Shown: piece by piece, positions 37,375 to 50,515 of the stretch
Layout: every line of letters starts with the position of its first letter
How positions within the stretch are numbered: the first letter of the stretch is position 1
From: Pyrocephalus nanus
Lineage: Eukaryota; Chordata; Aves; Passeriformes; Tyrannidae
NCBI GenBank assembly: GCA_038380795.1
Contig: CM076270.1
Coordinates: 12,523,001-12,587,000 of the forward strand
Direction: 5' to 3'
Length of the DNA stretch: 64,000 bases
The notes under the pieces: model-generated
The model's input: the letters and a program-made list of their open reading frames with translations, nothing else
The model's database searches: none
Told to the model about the DNA's origin: nothing
Program-made: the position numbers and the translations under genes

Positions 37375-37461
37375 CCTGTATGAAAGGTTAAAGGCAAAGC
37401 TAGAAAAATGAATATATTGGTACACGCTCACTGAACGCTTCTAGGACAAGGCAGTAAAGCT

Positions 37462-37467
37462 TTTATT
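37462..37467 (-). terminator. Candidate XXYLT1 polyadenylation signal, proximal
   Basis: A second AATAAA on the minus strand, 93 bases before the distal one in transcript order. GTGAGCGTGT lies about 30 bases downstream and could act as the GU-rich element. If used, the 3'UTR would be about 640 bases. Tandem signals like this are a common source of alternative 3' ends. Confidence 0.4.
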
Positions 37468-38087
37468 GCTAAGAAGAACCAATGGACAGCTTTAAAGCTC
37501 ATCTAGCATTCAATTTTTGTTTAAAAGTAACCCAATTTAAAGCAGCTTTTCAGTCTTTAAAGCCTTCTTGCCTTTCTGGAATGCTTCAAAAGGAAGATGA
37601 CCTGAGGATGGTGTCTGCTCTCCAGAGGGACCAGACCAGTGCTCTGCATGAGGTGCAGAAATGGGCCACTGAGGAATGACAAACAAAATCCAAGTGCCTG
37701 CTGTGGGCTACTGCCAACTGTCAAACAAGGCAAGGCTGCACAGCACCCAGGGAGCTCACCCTGCCATGGGCAAAGGCAACAGGCTCTGATGGTTCCTTGG
37801 CTGTCCCCATGTCCCAGCAGCTGTGGCACAGACAGGCACCATGGATGCCCCAAGTAGAGCCAGGAGCTAATCTGGACAGAGTGACCGTGGACATCCTGCT
37901 CCAACAACTGAACTGAAGGGATGAGGTTACAGACTGTGGGATACTGAATGCTCTTGGGATCCCTAGAGATTCCCCTGGGATGCAACGGATCAGAGCTGGC
38001 CACCTTTCCCGAAGAACTGCTGGTGCAGATACTAAGGCTTTGCAGGTCTTGCTGCAGTCAGAGGTGCTCCCAGGGGTGGTGGGTGCT

Positions 38088-38484
38088 CTAGTCTTCAGGG
38101 ATCGGGGTGTTGCAGTTCCCATGGTAAATTTTGACCTCACCCTCGCACTGGAAGTACTGGTCAAACACGTCACTGTATCCATGGTCCCTCCACCAGGTGC
38201 AAAGCTGCCGGTTCCATGTGCAGTCAAGCACATGGAAAAGCTCTGGGTGCTCCATCCCCACCATAGTGAAGAAATCCTGGTCCCCAAGGTGGCCCTTGAA
38301 GTGGTACTTCTCTGTCAGCTTCTGCACCATGGTGGGCTCCAGCAGCTGGTTGTAGAGCTTGGACTGCCTCATGGCTTCCAGGTTCAGGAGCAGGACACCA
38401 CTGTTGAAGCCTGGCAGCCCATCAGGAGGGGGCTCCCCCACTTTGGTTTGAGGGTTCTCGCGGCGATACTGCCAGAAGGTGTGC
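38088..38484 (-). CDS. XXYLT1: XXYLT1 terminal coding exon (C-terminal catalytic region)
   Basis: This is the last coding exon of xyloside xylosyltransferase 1, a GT8-family type II membrane enzyme of the ER. The enzyme adds an alpha-1,3-linked xylose to the xylose-glucose O-glycan on EGF repeats of Notch and similar proteins. The exon gives 131 residues after a split Arg codon. Recognisable blocks, in order, are HTFWQYRRENPQT, PPPDGLPGFNSGV, YHFKGHLGDQDFFT, LDCTWNRQLCTWWRDHGYSD and the terminal KIYHGNCNTPIPED, which closely match vertebrate XXYLT1. GFNSGV and GHLGDQDFF are typical of the GT8 sugar-nucleotide pocket. The His in YHGN is expected to help bind the metal. The acceptor AG is at 38485-38486 (plus-strand ct), preceded by a long pyrimidine tract (CTTCTCTCTTTCC on the minus strand). 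The stop is TAG at 38088-38090. The frame is intact. The identification is from recognition of the family, not from an alignment. Confidence 0.97.
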
Positions 38485-41400
38485 CTGGAAAGAGAGAAGA
38501 AACAGGAACATGGGACTCGGAGACTGCAGCCTGAAGAGCAGCCACCTCAAGTCTGGGCAGGTCTGGATCACAGCACAGGATCTACCACCCATCCAAGGGA
38601 TCTTGCAGTGCTTGTCTTTTGTCTGGAGGCACCCAGCCTCTCAGAGCTTTGTGCGCTGCCTTTCTGTCCGTTCCCCTGCACAGGATATTGCCCAGACCTC
38701 AAACCACTCTGTTTACCATATCCTAAAGCCCGTTTTGTTTCTACCAGCATCATTCTGGTGAGCCAGCTGGACACAGGATCGTGTGACTGCTCACACGGCT
38801 GTGTGGGGAGACAAAACCACATCCCCAGTGCCTGGGGTGAACCACCAGGAGTGTCCGCATGGCTGGCACCAGAACTGCAAGTCCTGCAGTTAATGGGATC
38901 TCAACAGCAGAGTTGACAGCATTATTATTATTTGATTAGGGAGAAACTCTGGATCAAAGATGGGCCTCAGTCTGAGGCTGTGCAATTAGAAGACTTGAAA
39001 TAAATCTGAGTGTCAGAAATACTTCTTCAAAATAAAAATAAAAAGAGAAATCCAGTGGCAACATCTCATTAGCTAAACAAGCAGTGCCTTCAGCACTTGC
39101 AGCCCTGGGAAGGCTCAGGTGTAGCAGCTCTGGCAAATGCAATCTTCAACAGCTAATTTCCAGCTGCCAAGGAGAAGAGAGTGGTGCAAGTCTAGTAATA
39201 AATAAAACTAACTCCAGAAGAGGATTCAAATGGGAAAAAGTTTGATTACCTGAGCAAGCAGCCCCAAAATGTCTTTGGCTCCTTCCTCAGCCCTGGGGCA
39301 GTGAATACCCCTCAACATACTTACACTGGTTGCTCCCACTTGCAGGAATTTAATTCATCTCATGCTATTACCCAACTACCTGGGGTTCAATCTGTCCCCA
39401 AAAATCACTCCCACTCAGTCTGAAAATCTTCTTCCCCTCAAGCAGCATCCTCTGCTGCAAAGCTAAGCACCTGAGAGCTGTCTAAGCCTGCAGTGTGGAG
39501 GAAGGCAGGAGGGACATTGACCCCCATCACCATCTGACAATTCAGGGCTGCCAGCACTGCCGTCTCTTTCCAGCCTTCACACTTATGGGAAAGTTACAGC
39601 AGGGTTTTTTTACACCTTGCTGTGAAGATATCAAGGAGAAACACTGTTAGAAAGAAGAAGCCAAGCCTGCCACTGGTTCCTCTTTGAATCTGTCAGACAC
39701 CAACCAAAGTCTCCATGCAGCTCCAGGCAACGAGATTTGTTGGTAGATGGAGTAGATTTAGAACCCAAAGGTTTAAAGTGGTCTCATTAATGATGAACAT
39801 ACTTTTTATTTCCTGATCTGGAGAACCACAACCATCATGCAGCATCACTTCCTTACAGCTTCCATTTAGATGCTTTAGATTCAAAGCACTGCCATCTCCA
39901 GTTTCATTAAGGGTCTTTACACCACTCCCTTTCACCTGATTCAGAATGGAAAGGGTTTTTCCAAGTGACAGTTTTCCACAGAAGGAGGGCCCAGTTTTTG
40001 GGCAGTCATATCCATGCTTCCTGGGAAAGGGGACTGGAGGATGGGCTGCCTCATTGGATACCATGGGCAGCAGTGCTTTGTTGGACCTAAAGGGCAGGGA
40101 AGGGAAAAAAGGGCTCTGCCTTTGCAAAGAGCAATTTTGTCTTGAGGAGAGGCAAAGACAACTCATGGATGCTCCTGAGCATACACGAGTTGCAAGGCAA
40201 AGCACTCTCCACGCAGCATTAGAGGGAAGCTCAGCCTGCAGAACAAGCCCAAGCCATGCACCAATCAGCCTCCTGAGGTGCTCAGGTCCAGGGGTCTGAA
40301 CGTGACTGGCTCAAACTCACCTCTGCATACTCTGCTCTCTCTGTTTCTCCCTAGCAGTGCCTAGAAAACCATCCCCATGCCCAAAAAGTTAAGTTGGAAG
40401 CAGACAGGAGGGAGAGGGTGAGGAGTGCTGCAGAGTGCACCTTTCCAGCTCCACAGCAGTGAAGCTGACTCTTTTGATGTTCTTACCTCCAAACAAACGC
40501 TGCCCAAACTAAGAGACGAGACTACAGCCACTGCAAGCACCCAGGATAAGAAAAATGCAAGCACCCAAGCCCTCAGCATTGCCAGGCCATGGCAGAGCAA
40601 AAGCAGATCTGTATCAAATGACTCAATTTTCCAGCAATGCCTTTCCCCAGCAGATTACTCCTCGAGGGCTGATGACAAGAAAGGAGCAATGTGCCCTTTT
40701 CTGCAGGAAGAGGAGACAGACTGACAAGCAGCAATTGTTCCACCCTTCCTCCCAGTGCTGGCGTGACAGGGCCGTCCTCCCCCACCCGTGCCTGGGGAAG
40801 ACAGGGGAGTGGGGCTGGAAGGGAGGATAGGGCCATCCCCAGGGAGCAATGCTGAGGTGAGATCCAGGATGTGATGAGCTGTGGGCGGCTCCACAGTGCC
40901 CACAGTTCAGGAACTTGCTCACAGCCCTGCACAACAGTCCTGCCAGTGCTGGGCTTGGGCCAACCAAGGGAAAGGTGTTCTGGCAGGGCCACTGGCAGCA
41001 GCTATTTAGCCTGGATTTTTCTTGGCTTCTGTCCTTCTAATGGAGGGGTTTGGTGCTGTCCTGCAGTGGTTGAAAGGCACCTGCACCCTGTTGGAAGTTG
41101 AAGGAGTGGTGCCTATGAGAGCATTGTTCTCTTTGGAGGTGATGGAACTGGGGAAGCACAACTAGCCAAACATCTACTCCAGCCTGCACTCCACACCACT
41201 CTGTCCTGCTCAGCATCACCCCTTGGCACCCACCTCAAATTTTGGTAAAACATGGGGGAGAAAACCCAACGGGCTTGATGAGTGTGCTGTCAGGATATGT
41301 CCCTGAGACAATCACCAAGGAACTGAACCCAGATGCAATGGAAACATCTCCCTGGCCCAAGCCCCTGGAGTGGCTGGGATCTCCCCTGGCACAGGCAGTT

Positions 41401-44400
41401 CAGGCAGGGCAGTGTTCCAACAGTCTTTGCTCCAGGGTGCCCTCCACTCTGTGCCCCTAGCAGTGAAAGCCTGGGCAGGAAGGCAGCCCAGAGAGGCCGG
41501 TCACCACCAGGATGCATCGGGGCAGGAAGATGCCAGCCAGGAGAAGGGGAGGGGAAAGGAAGAGGAGGCATTTTTTGCTTTTGTTAACCACCCTGGTCCC
41601 TCTAGATGGGAGAGGAAAGAGGTGACCTGTGGCCTCAGACCCCACGGTATGGCACCGGGGAGCCGTGTGGGGGTGCTGCCACGAGCACCTGCCTGCAGCC
41701 CCAACAGGCTTTGAGGAGCTGTTTATAAACAGAGCCGGCGTGTGCTAGGAAACATCTGGAGAAGAGCATTTCCAAGCATTCAAAGGCCAGGCCCAGGCAG
41801 CCCAGATAAAAAACCCTGCTTCCACCAGGACTTCCCTTGCTGGCCCAGCACAGGGCAATGTGGCTGCACCTCCCCTGCCTCGCAGCCCAGCGGTCACGAG
41901 TCCCAGCTCACAGAGCTGCCATCACACACTTAAAAACGGCGCGATGGGATCAGCTGCCAGGGCAGAGGGGACTGCTCCACCCACCAGCTGTGTTCTGCAA
42001 GTCCTTCTCTTGCTTTCATGCACAGCAAGGAACAAACAGTGGGTGGGGGGAAGACTTTGTCCAAATTCCTGATCTTCCACTCCTTCACTTCAGCTCCGGG
42101 CTATGGGACAACTTCCTGGGATGAGCTGGAAACAGCTGGTAAAGCAGCTGGGTGCCTTAGCTGGCACAAAAGGCAGGAAGGAGGTGTTCCTGCCAGCTGG
42201 GAGACCATAGACAGCACTGCTGGCCTTCTGCTGAGGATGCAGAACCTCACCATGAGGCTGCACCTCCAAGAATGTAGACAGCCTGTGGGACCCCCTCAGG
42301 CAGCTGGGGAATTGAGAAGCCAGGTCAAAAAGACATGAAATGAAATGAGATGCGGGGCTAAACCCAGGGCAGCTGTGGCTAGAAGATGCTCCTGGAAGGC
42401 TGTGGGGTCTTTCAATGCCACTGTGCACCATGCATGTGCATGGCATGAGCCTATGCAGTGAGGTACCCAGGGAGAAAGGCTGCATAGCTTCTCCCTCATC
42501 AAAGGGGGAAGCAAAGGCAACAGTCATGGGATAAAGCCACAAATATAAGGAATCTGAAAGATTTTGAAAGTAATAAATATCCCAAAATCAGTAAACTTCT
42601 TGCTGGAGCTCACCGGTTTGCTTCTACCTCTTGCCAAGCACTGGCAGAGTTTGGGCCAGCTGCCCAGGAGGGCAGGATAGGCAGCAGGAGGCCAGCACCT
42701 TGAGGACACACTTTGTCACCAAGCCTCTCTCACAGGGGTCAGGGGCTGTGGGACCCTGAGCCCCATCCAGCTGAGCACAGGGCTCCTGGCACAGAAGGGA
42801 AGCATGGGCATCCCTCTCTGAGCCACACCGACAGGAGCCCTGCCAGCCCAAACACCAGCTAAAACAACAAGTGCATGCTCTTGCTCCCTCCAAATACACT
42901 GCTCAGCTCCTGAGTCAGAACACAGATGGCTGCCGGCGCTATCCAGCTGCAGGCAAACACGGCAGATCCTGCGCAATGAGCAACGAGGCACAAGCACCGT
43001 GCTCTAAGCTCCGTGCGCTGCCAGGGCTCCCGCAGGGTGGGCAGGAGGACACGGCACCTGGCTGTGGTCCCGCCAAGCCATCCCTGGCCAAGCTGCTCAC
43101 ATGTTAGTGCCTGGTACCTGTGGAGCCCTGGAGAGCTGGCCAAAGAGGTGGATGGGATGGGATCCTCAGTGTATGTAGTATCCTTATGGGGACAGGGGGA
43201 TGTGATTGAAATGGAGTGGGAGAGAGAGCCAACAGAGACTCAGGAGCTTCAGTTCTGCCTGGAGGAGAGGGTGCAGGCAGTGGGGAGGGAAGAGTGATGG
43301 GAATGGAGCATAGTCCATTCAGAGGCTGATGGTGGCTTTCCCCCTTAGCCCTTAGAAAGAAGTAAGAGCACAGCCAAGAAACCTCCCTGTACTCTTCTCC
43401 TCTTAGCTAATCCTCACTGTGGCAGGCAGCTGCCAGCCCCTTACCATCACTGTGTTCAACCAGGATTAACCCTCAGGAAAGGCCATCTCCCTTTCCTCCA
43501 GCTCTCCCACCTCCAAAAGCCATAGCTGCAATGAAAGTGGGCCCTTTCAAGTTTGTGCCGCAGTTAGAGGGAGGCAGCTACCCCAGGGCTGCACTCAGAG
43601 CAGCATCCAAACCCAGCTCCCTCCACCCGCCCCAGAGCTGCCAGACCTTGGCCAGGCGAGCTCAGCAGCTTTGCAACAAAGTGGCCCTTGTTGCTAATTG
43701 CTTATTTTCCATGTGCAATGCTAAACCCCTTCAGGTGCTAGGGCAGCGGGTTCAGTACCAGCCTCGGCCTGAGCCCCTTAGCTGAAACTGAGCAGTTTGT
43801 GTAATCCAGGAAATCCCCACATGCTTCCTGGCAGCACCATGTACTCAGTGATGTGCAATGGCATCACCAACACAGCATTAACCCTTGGTCTGCAGGGAAC
43901 ATTGTCACCCTGGGGCAAAGCAATCCCAATTCCCAGCCTGGGACAAAGGGCAGGATGTGTTGATGTACACACCAGGACTATCTTACTCTCCTCCGATGGG
44001 TTCAGGGTGAGCGTCCAGCACAAGGCAGTACCTTCAGTCCTCACACAGAAAACACTGAAGAACAGACAGACTGAGCTCTTCAATGAGGACATCAGTAATT
44101 CCTTCTCATATAATGCACAAATTATGTCTGTACAGTGCTGGTCTCTACTACAGCACAGCCTGCATGCCAAACTTTTAAAAGGCCTGTATTTAGAGCAGCA
44201 AATTGATTCTCAGTGATGACATTTCTGCATGGACTTAGTCCAAAAACGGGAACATTTAAATAGATGATGAGTGACAACTTGTGAACACAGTTGGCAAGTG
44301 ACACCTTTCCTTGAGACACAGATTTTCAAGGGTGGCCCTCCTCACCACCTAACATTTTTATACCCCACACTGGTGCTAAAATCATCCTCTGAATAGAGGT

Positions 44401-44714
44401 GGGACCATACATCCCTGTCTAGGCTGCATCGTTTTCCTTCCCTCTAGAGATCAAACACCCGTGGCACTGGCGGTGCTGTGGAGCGATGGGCTGTGTGTGT
44501 CAGACCATCCTCTGTCAGTGGCAGCAAAGGACAGGGGCAACCTGTTCACTGGGGCACTCTAAAAATCTGTGGGCCTAATTACTGCCAAAATGGCAGATTT
44601 CTATTAAAAACTGTGAATGAACTCTGCTCCTGGAGTGTTCTCCTGCCTGCCTGGGCCTCCCTTGCCTGCTGATGGGGCTCTCAGGAACAGGGGAGATGCT
44701 CTCCCTTCACAGAA

Positions 44715-45035
44715 GCTCACCTACTGCTTAATATTACTAATAGCATTTGTGCTAATCAATGCACAGTTGTGGTTGTCAGGTCTTGTCCAATTTATTAATT
44801 GTTTTTAAATGACATTTCAAGTTTGCTTGGTAATGGGAATAAGTGCAACAGGTCCTACATATTAATGTTAGGCACAGATGTAAACAACACAACCCTTTAC
44901 CTCCTTGGATAATTTTTTTAATCAGAGGTAAAGCTGAATTCCTGAAATTAATTCCGCTGCCAGTTGCTTGCAGGTTCCGCTTGCTCTGTAATTTTGGCTG
45001 CTTCCTGGCAGCCTTTGCCAAACAATTCCTAGAAC
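44715..45035. promoter_or_regulatory. AT-rich block in last intron, candidate enhancer
   Basis: Sequence such as gcttaatattactaatagc, gctaatcaatgc, ccaatttattaattgt and tacatattaatgttagg gives a dense set of homeodomain-like and POU-like cores within about 320 bases. No repeat class is recognised. Intronic position and composition suggest a possible regulatory element. Confidence 0.3.
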
Positions 45036-48000
45036 TGTTTTCCCCATGAACAGCAGCACTTACTACAAATCAAGTCAAAATCTTGAAATTAGTTCAAATC
45101 CAAAGTGCACTGGTTCTGGGGCTTGCCAGGACTGTGAGTAGGCAGCAATGACATCACCATGGCAGAAATGGCAGCACACAAAATCTCCTGTCTTCACTGA
45201 CTGAGGGGCTTGGGGAACACATAGCCCTTTGTGGTAGCCAGCTCCTTGCCCCCCCAGGGCAAAAGCACTTAGAAAAGAGTAAAGTCGCCAAATCAGGGCA
45301 ACCTCCCTGCTTGAGGAGTCCATGAAACCAGACAAACTCAGGCAGGAGGACCTGCCTGCTGGAGATGGTTACGTCAAGTTCTGGAAAGCTCCATCCCAGG
45401 CAGCAGTCCACCTGCACTGCTGTATCTTAGAATCATCACTACTGCCTCAACCGGCAGCCAGAGAATCCAGCTGCTCCCTGCTTGCAGCTGTCAGCCATTC
45501 TTCAGGGTTTTTTTTAGATTATAAGAAAAGGTACAGGATGTACTGTCTCAGCCCAGACTCTGACAGCCTGGCCTGGCTATGGATTCAGGATTAGCCTGCT
45601 CACAGCTCAGGATAACTCCTTTCCTCTTCCAAACATCTGACAAAGTGACTTAGCACTGCTGCTGCTGATGCCCCAGCAAACACCCAGCACTGCGAGTGCT
45701 GTGCCTCCGTGTTTGGAGGCTGCACAGTCCTGCTTCCACTCATTAATGGGCTTCTCAGGGTTATTTTACCAGCTCTCAAACAAACAAAATGTGTGACAGA
45801 GCACACAGCACACCTTACAGCAACTCCTACATCATCACAGATAGAAACAAAGCTTTTCCTTTCCACAAAATAATGCCCTGTTTGAGCTCTCCCTAGGTTT
45901 TAGGCAGAGGCAAAGGCAAATGGCCTTGCAGCCATACAAGAACCCAAGTGTCGGTCCTTTGTAGTCCGTAGATGTCCTTTTGATGCAGCTATCTTTTCCT
46001 TTTGGACAAACTTTTATCATTGCCAGTACTGTGGATTCCCAAGCTGCCCTCTGCCTTCCCAAGCCCCAGCTGGAAGGGTGCATTCTTGGACCTGTGAACC
46101 TCTGGGACCTCTCCTGAGGTCCACCATCACAGCAGGTACCTTCTCCCCAGATGGAGCAAGGGGCTAAAAGCACCCATCTGAGGACCTGTGGGTTAGGTCC
46201 TTCCTGTTGCCAGCAGACCATTGCTCTCCCAAGAGGAGCAACACAGGGGCAGTGTTGAGGGCTTCAGGTGGTGCTGGCACTGGTGGTAACCCAGAGCCAA
46301 TAACAGCACCAGCACTGCTTAGGAAGTGAAGAGGTTGGGACGGCTGTGGGATGGGAACAGGGAGCACAGCATGGCACAGTGGCCCGGGGTCAGCCAGAGG
46401 CTGCTGAGAGCAGCTGTGCAATCAATACCACTGTCCTGCTTCCTCTCACACACCACCAGCATGACCAGAGGGATCTATAACCAGGAAACTCGTTAAGAAA
46501 AGGGTTTAAGCTCTGCCTTTAGTAACCTGAGAGTTTTCAGGACATTTTGGGGAGTGCTGCAGTATTTCCCCACTCTGCTCCTCTCAGTCATGGGGCTGCT
46601 TTGAAATGGGGAGGCTTCACCTGGCCATCACACAGTCCCACTGCAGCCAGAAGCATGGTTAAGTTGCTCCACAGACCAGGCACACACCCTGAGGACAGTG
46701 ACCTGCCTGGCCACCTGCTCACTGGCTTGGAGGATGCATTTGCAACACTTCCCTGCTTGTTTCTTATCAGGACTAAAGAGAGAGAGCCTGGACTCCTCAA
46801 ATTGGCCAGGATTTGGCATGGAAGGCTCAGTGCAACAAAAATATTTATACAGAGCACCATCACTCACCCCCTGTAACGTGGTGAGCAGGACACTGCCAGC
46901 ATGGCTGAGCAGCTGAAATGCTGCAGGGGACAACAGGACTTTTAATTAAGGTTATGACTCTGCAGAAGCACTTCATTGCATGGAAAGCCTTTTGGACTAT
47001 GCAAACTTCAGCTGCAGATTCTAGTCTTTCCATTAAAATCATTCTCGCCAAAGCCAGAGCTCCCCATCTTGGCTGTAGTGTGAGTCCTGTGTAGGCAGAC
47101 ATATGACCAGGCACATGTCAGCCTGGGAAGAGGCTCTGCCTGCAGGCCAACATCCAAATGTAAGCCTGTCAGGAGGCATCCAGCCCTGCCATGGAAAGCA
47201 CACAGACGTCTAGGAGCGTAGTGCACAGTACTCATGTCCTCAACAACCCCGTCGTGGGGGCAGCCTCTTGTGGGACAAAGCCCTGTCTGCAACCCCATCC
47301 ACAGAGGCGATGTGGATGTCACACATCAGATCCAAACACTGCAGGAAGGACAACGTGCCTGACCCATGGAGAGTGCCTCTTTCCCCTGCCACAGGTGGAG
47401 AGAAGTAAACCTGACGTTGATGGCCTCAGACCTCAGATCACCTCCTGCACCTGACATGAACTCCTGTCACCTCCTGCTCTGCATCCAGGACGCCCTGCCA
47501 GTCACCACAGGGTGATCCACGTCCAGCTTCAGCAGGAGCTATTGCTCTCCACAGGCCACTCCAACCCACTCTGAACAACCCAAGAGACAGGCCAAGCCCA
47601 GACTGTGCAACAGTTAAATCCCAGTGCTGGCCTTGCAGGAGGACCGGGAGATCCTGTTGCTCAGAGAAATGCATTTGTCCAAGACAAACAGTGGCCGGGC
47701 ATTGTTTCAGCGTGAGTCAAGTGAGTGGAAACACTCCTGTGCCATCCTGTTTTGCTGTCTGGAGGTTTCCCCTACCTTCAGGATGTGCAGACAGGCTCCG
47801 GGATGTTTCCAATTTGCTGTTCTCTTACTCCTCTGTTTCCTGTGAGCGTCTGTGCCCAGCACTGCTTGGTGCACCAGCGCAGCAGCCCGAGCCTTCTGCA
47901 GCCCCAACATGTGCCTAGAAAGTACAGCCTCCAGCTAGGCAACCAACAAGAACAGTGCTGCTTCCCAGAAAACAGGGCACCAGCTACAAAACACACCCAT

Positions 48001-48422
48001 TTGCCTTCTTATGGGCCAAGCAGGTAACAAGGATTCAACACAGCCAAGTCAATTGATCTCTATCCATCTTCCTCATTGCTACAGAGAGGGAAAGATGGCA
48101 CCAGACCCTTTCCCAGCCACCAGCTTACCCTGCCCCAGGGCTACAAGTTTACAGCTCTGTGAGCAAGCTCAAGACAGCTCTACTGACTTGCCCCAAGCCC
48201 TCTTAGTACTTTGGGACAAAGCTGGTGCTACAGAGAGCTGCGTGAAATAGGGAGGAAAACGCGAATGACAACAGGGAGACTCCACCATTGCCTCGTAGCC
48301 CCCTTCCACCCCCACAACCCCTTTCCCAACTGATGCTTCAAGCCTGTTCACGAGGCAAACCACATGGCTGGAGCTGGTACCTCTTATTTCACACCTACAA
48401 TATATTTTTATCCTGCTAAAGG

Positions 48423-48486
48423 TTTTTTTTTTTTTTTTTTTTTTGTTTTTTTTTTTTTTTTTGTTTGTTTGTTTTTTGTTTTTTTT
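48423..48486. repeat. Long poly-T tract with G interruptions
   Basis: About 64 bases of T interrupted by single Gs. On the XXYLT1 strand it is poly-A with CAAA repeats. This could be the tail of a decayed retrocopy or a simple expansion. No source gene was recognised to the right of it. It is flanked by a short inverted repeat (ctgctaaagg at 48413, ccttttagcag at 48532). Confidence 0.85.
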
Positions 48487-50515
48487 ACAAAGGCAGTCAT
48501 TCTTTGTCAGCCTGTGTTTGTGTCTAGAAACCCTTTTAGCAGCGAGGTGCAAGCCCTGCGGGACGCAGGGCTTGGTGGGAGGGCAGCCTGGCGTTTGCAC
48601 AGCTCGCCCTGCGACGGGTGGTCTGGCGACAAGGAGGATCAGGAACTTGTTTTCACACAAAGTTCAAAACAACACAAGAAGAAAAGTACAACATAGCCCA
48701 AAGTGACCCAGAATGTCAAAACTGCAACAACAGAAAGTTCAGCCCAAAAATGCAGCCTGTAAGGGCTGTTATTGCTTGGCTTGTTTGTCCCCACCACAGG
48801 CGGCAGGAGGGAGAGAACATGGCTATGGCTCAGGTCAGGTATTCAGCGCTCAGCCCCGTGATCCCACGCCTTGTCCCCTGCCATGCTGAATGGCTCTCCA
48901 GCAGAGCACCCCAAAGCTTAACTCGGTCCCCTCCAGGCACGCCCAGCCCCACAAACCACATCCAGGCAGTGGAACACCATCCCCACTCCCTAGTCATGAA
49001 TGGAAATAATGCAAAACCCTGCAGAGATGAAAACACAGTGATTCTGCCATGGACTAATTGCAGGCAAACAAACGCCTGATTTATCCCGTTCCAGGTTGCA
49101 GCGCTAACCAATGGGACTGGCCCTGCCGGGCAGCGCTGACCGAGGCTGACACTCCAACAGCCCCACGGCCACACTTGGCTGCGGCTGCTCCCTCCATCCC
49201 CCTTTAAGCTCTAACAATTGGATGTGATTAACTGGGGTTGGATTTACCATTCTGGGCACCAAAATCCTGCCAGCACACCCAAAGCAGATACAGAAGCCCT
49301 CCATGCTCCCATGCTATGGAGACAAGACCTCAGCATCCATGTTCCTCTAGTCCCAGCTCGGATTGCCAAGAGTACAAACCAAGAGGGGAGGTGACAATTC
49401 TGATATGGATACAGAGATGTCTTTTTCCAGCCCAGGAACAGTGGTGACCTCTGTAGTTTGAGCAACCTCATGTTTAGGCTACCAGGAAGCGACTGGTGGT
49501 GATTAATGACCATCAATCCCCTGCTGATGAACTTCTCTTTGTCTCCACCCTCATCCCATCCGGATGCACATGAAACAAGAACGGCTGCTTTAGATCTTTG
49601 AAGCTCAGCCTTTGCCTAGGAGTGCTGCTGGTCATGTCTTAGGAGGTTCAGTAAGGAAGTAGGCTTTGAGTAGGGAAGGAAAAGACATACAGAGCTGTTC
49701 AACTTTTTTTGTCTTCCTCCAAGAAATTTTCCATTAGGATTAGCAAATCTAGCCAAGTCACCTCAGATGCTCAAACTCAGCTCATCTGAGAAGCCATTAA
49801 GGCATCTTGAGTTGATTATCTGATTTACTTTGGGTTAAAACAAAACCTGAGGTTCATCCTTGGAATAATGCAGGCTAAACTAAACCAATTTCTTTAAGCA
49901 CTAGCCTGAAAATATCTGTGTCCCTGAAACCCACCAGTGGTCCATGATTGGGAAGGACTGAGCCTCCCCTCAGTCGGTGACTCCCACTGTTACCTCTCAC
50001 CAGTTACTGGCTGGTGGACCAGGGGTCTGAAGAACAAGTGCCCATGGGGTCACCCTCATGAATGCAAGCCCAGGCCACCAACAGAGTTGTCAGTTCAGCC
50101 TTCCCTGAGGGAAGTAGAAGGTGCACTCACATTCCAAGGACCCAGAACCTCATTGTTGCCTAAAGTTAACCCTTACTCTCTGCAATCTTCACAGCTGGAA
50201 CCTCCGAGCCCCAACACACACACTGATGCTCCAGCACCTCAGTAGGCACAGCTGGGCAAACAATGCCTCTAGCGGATATACTGTAGTCCAGGTATAGATT
50301 TTGGCACCAACAACCAGGAATTTGGCTCTGAAAACCTTGTGATGATGTGTGAGAACAAGTAAAAAACCAACAGCAACACTGTACACTTTACCTACCTACA
50401 AGTTTCAGATTAAGTTCCCCTGCTGAGATTAAAGCAGGAAGATCATTGCCCCCTAGAAGCCCAACCTGAGTTGAAGAGAAGACACACCCTGGTCCCCATA
50501 GGAAGGGAGCTTTAC

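Larger units (their letters stand above)
37350..38087 (-). other. XXYLT1: Probable XXYLT1 3' untranslated region
   Basis: This stretch follows the XXYLT1 stop codon and runs to the first well-formed polyadenylation region on the minus strand. It has no conserved coding signal. An open frame on the minus strand at 37721-38287 overlaps the terminal exon in another frame and looks like a shadow. The distal end is an inference, based on AATAAA at 37369-37374 followed by a T/G-rich element. Shorter ends (signal at 37462-37467) and longer ends (signal at 37192-37197) are also possible. RNA evidence would be needed to fix the end. Confidence 0.6.
38485..50515 (-). other. XXYLT1: XXYLT1 last intron (about 12 kb)
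   Basis: The intron is bounded by a GTAAAG donor at 50515 and a pyrimidine-tract CAG acceptor at 38485. I see no additional exon with conserved peptide content. Contents include AT-rich, possibly conserved blocks (notably 44715-45035) and a long T-rich tract at 48423-48486. The open frames within it show no recognisable domain. No CR1 3' end was recognised here, unlike the neighbouring intron. Confidence 0.9.

Noticed and set aside
37721..38287. 188-codon minus-strand open frame overlapping the XXYLT1 3' end
   Set aside because: It reads the terminal exon in a different frame and runs into the 3'UTR. The overlapping frame has the clear XXYLT1 peptide, so this is a shadow.
37980..38534. 184-codon plus-strand open frame across the XXYLT1 terminal exon
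   Set aside because: It is the antisense shadow of the real exon. Its peptide shows no domain and it crosses the splice site.
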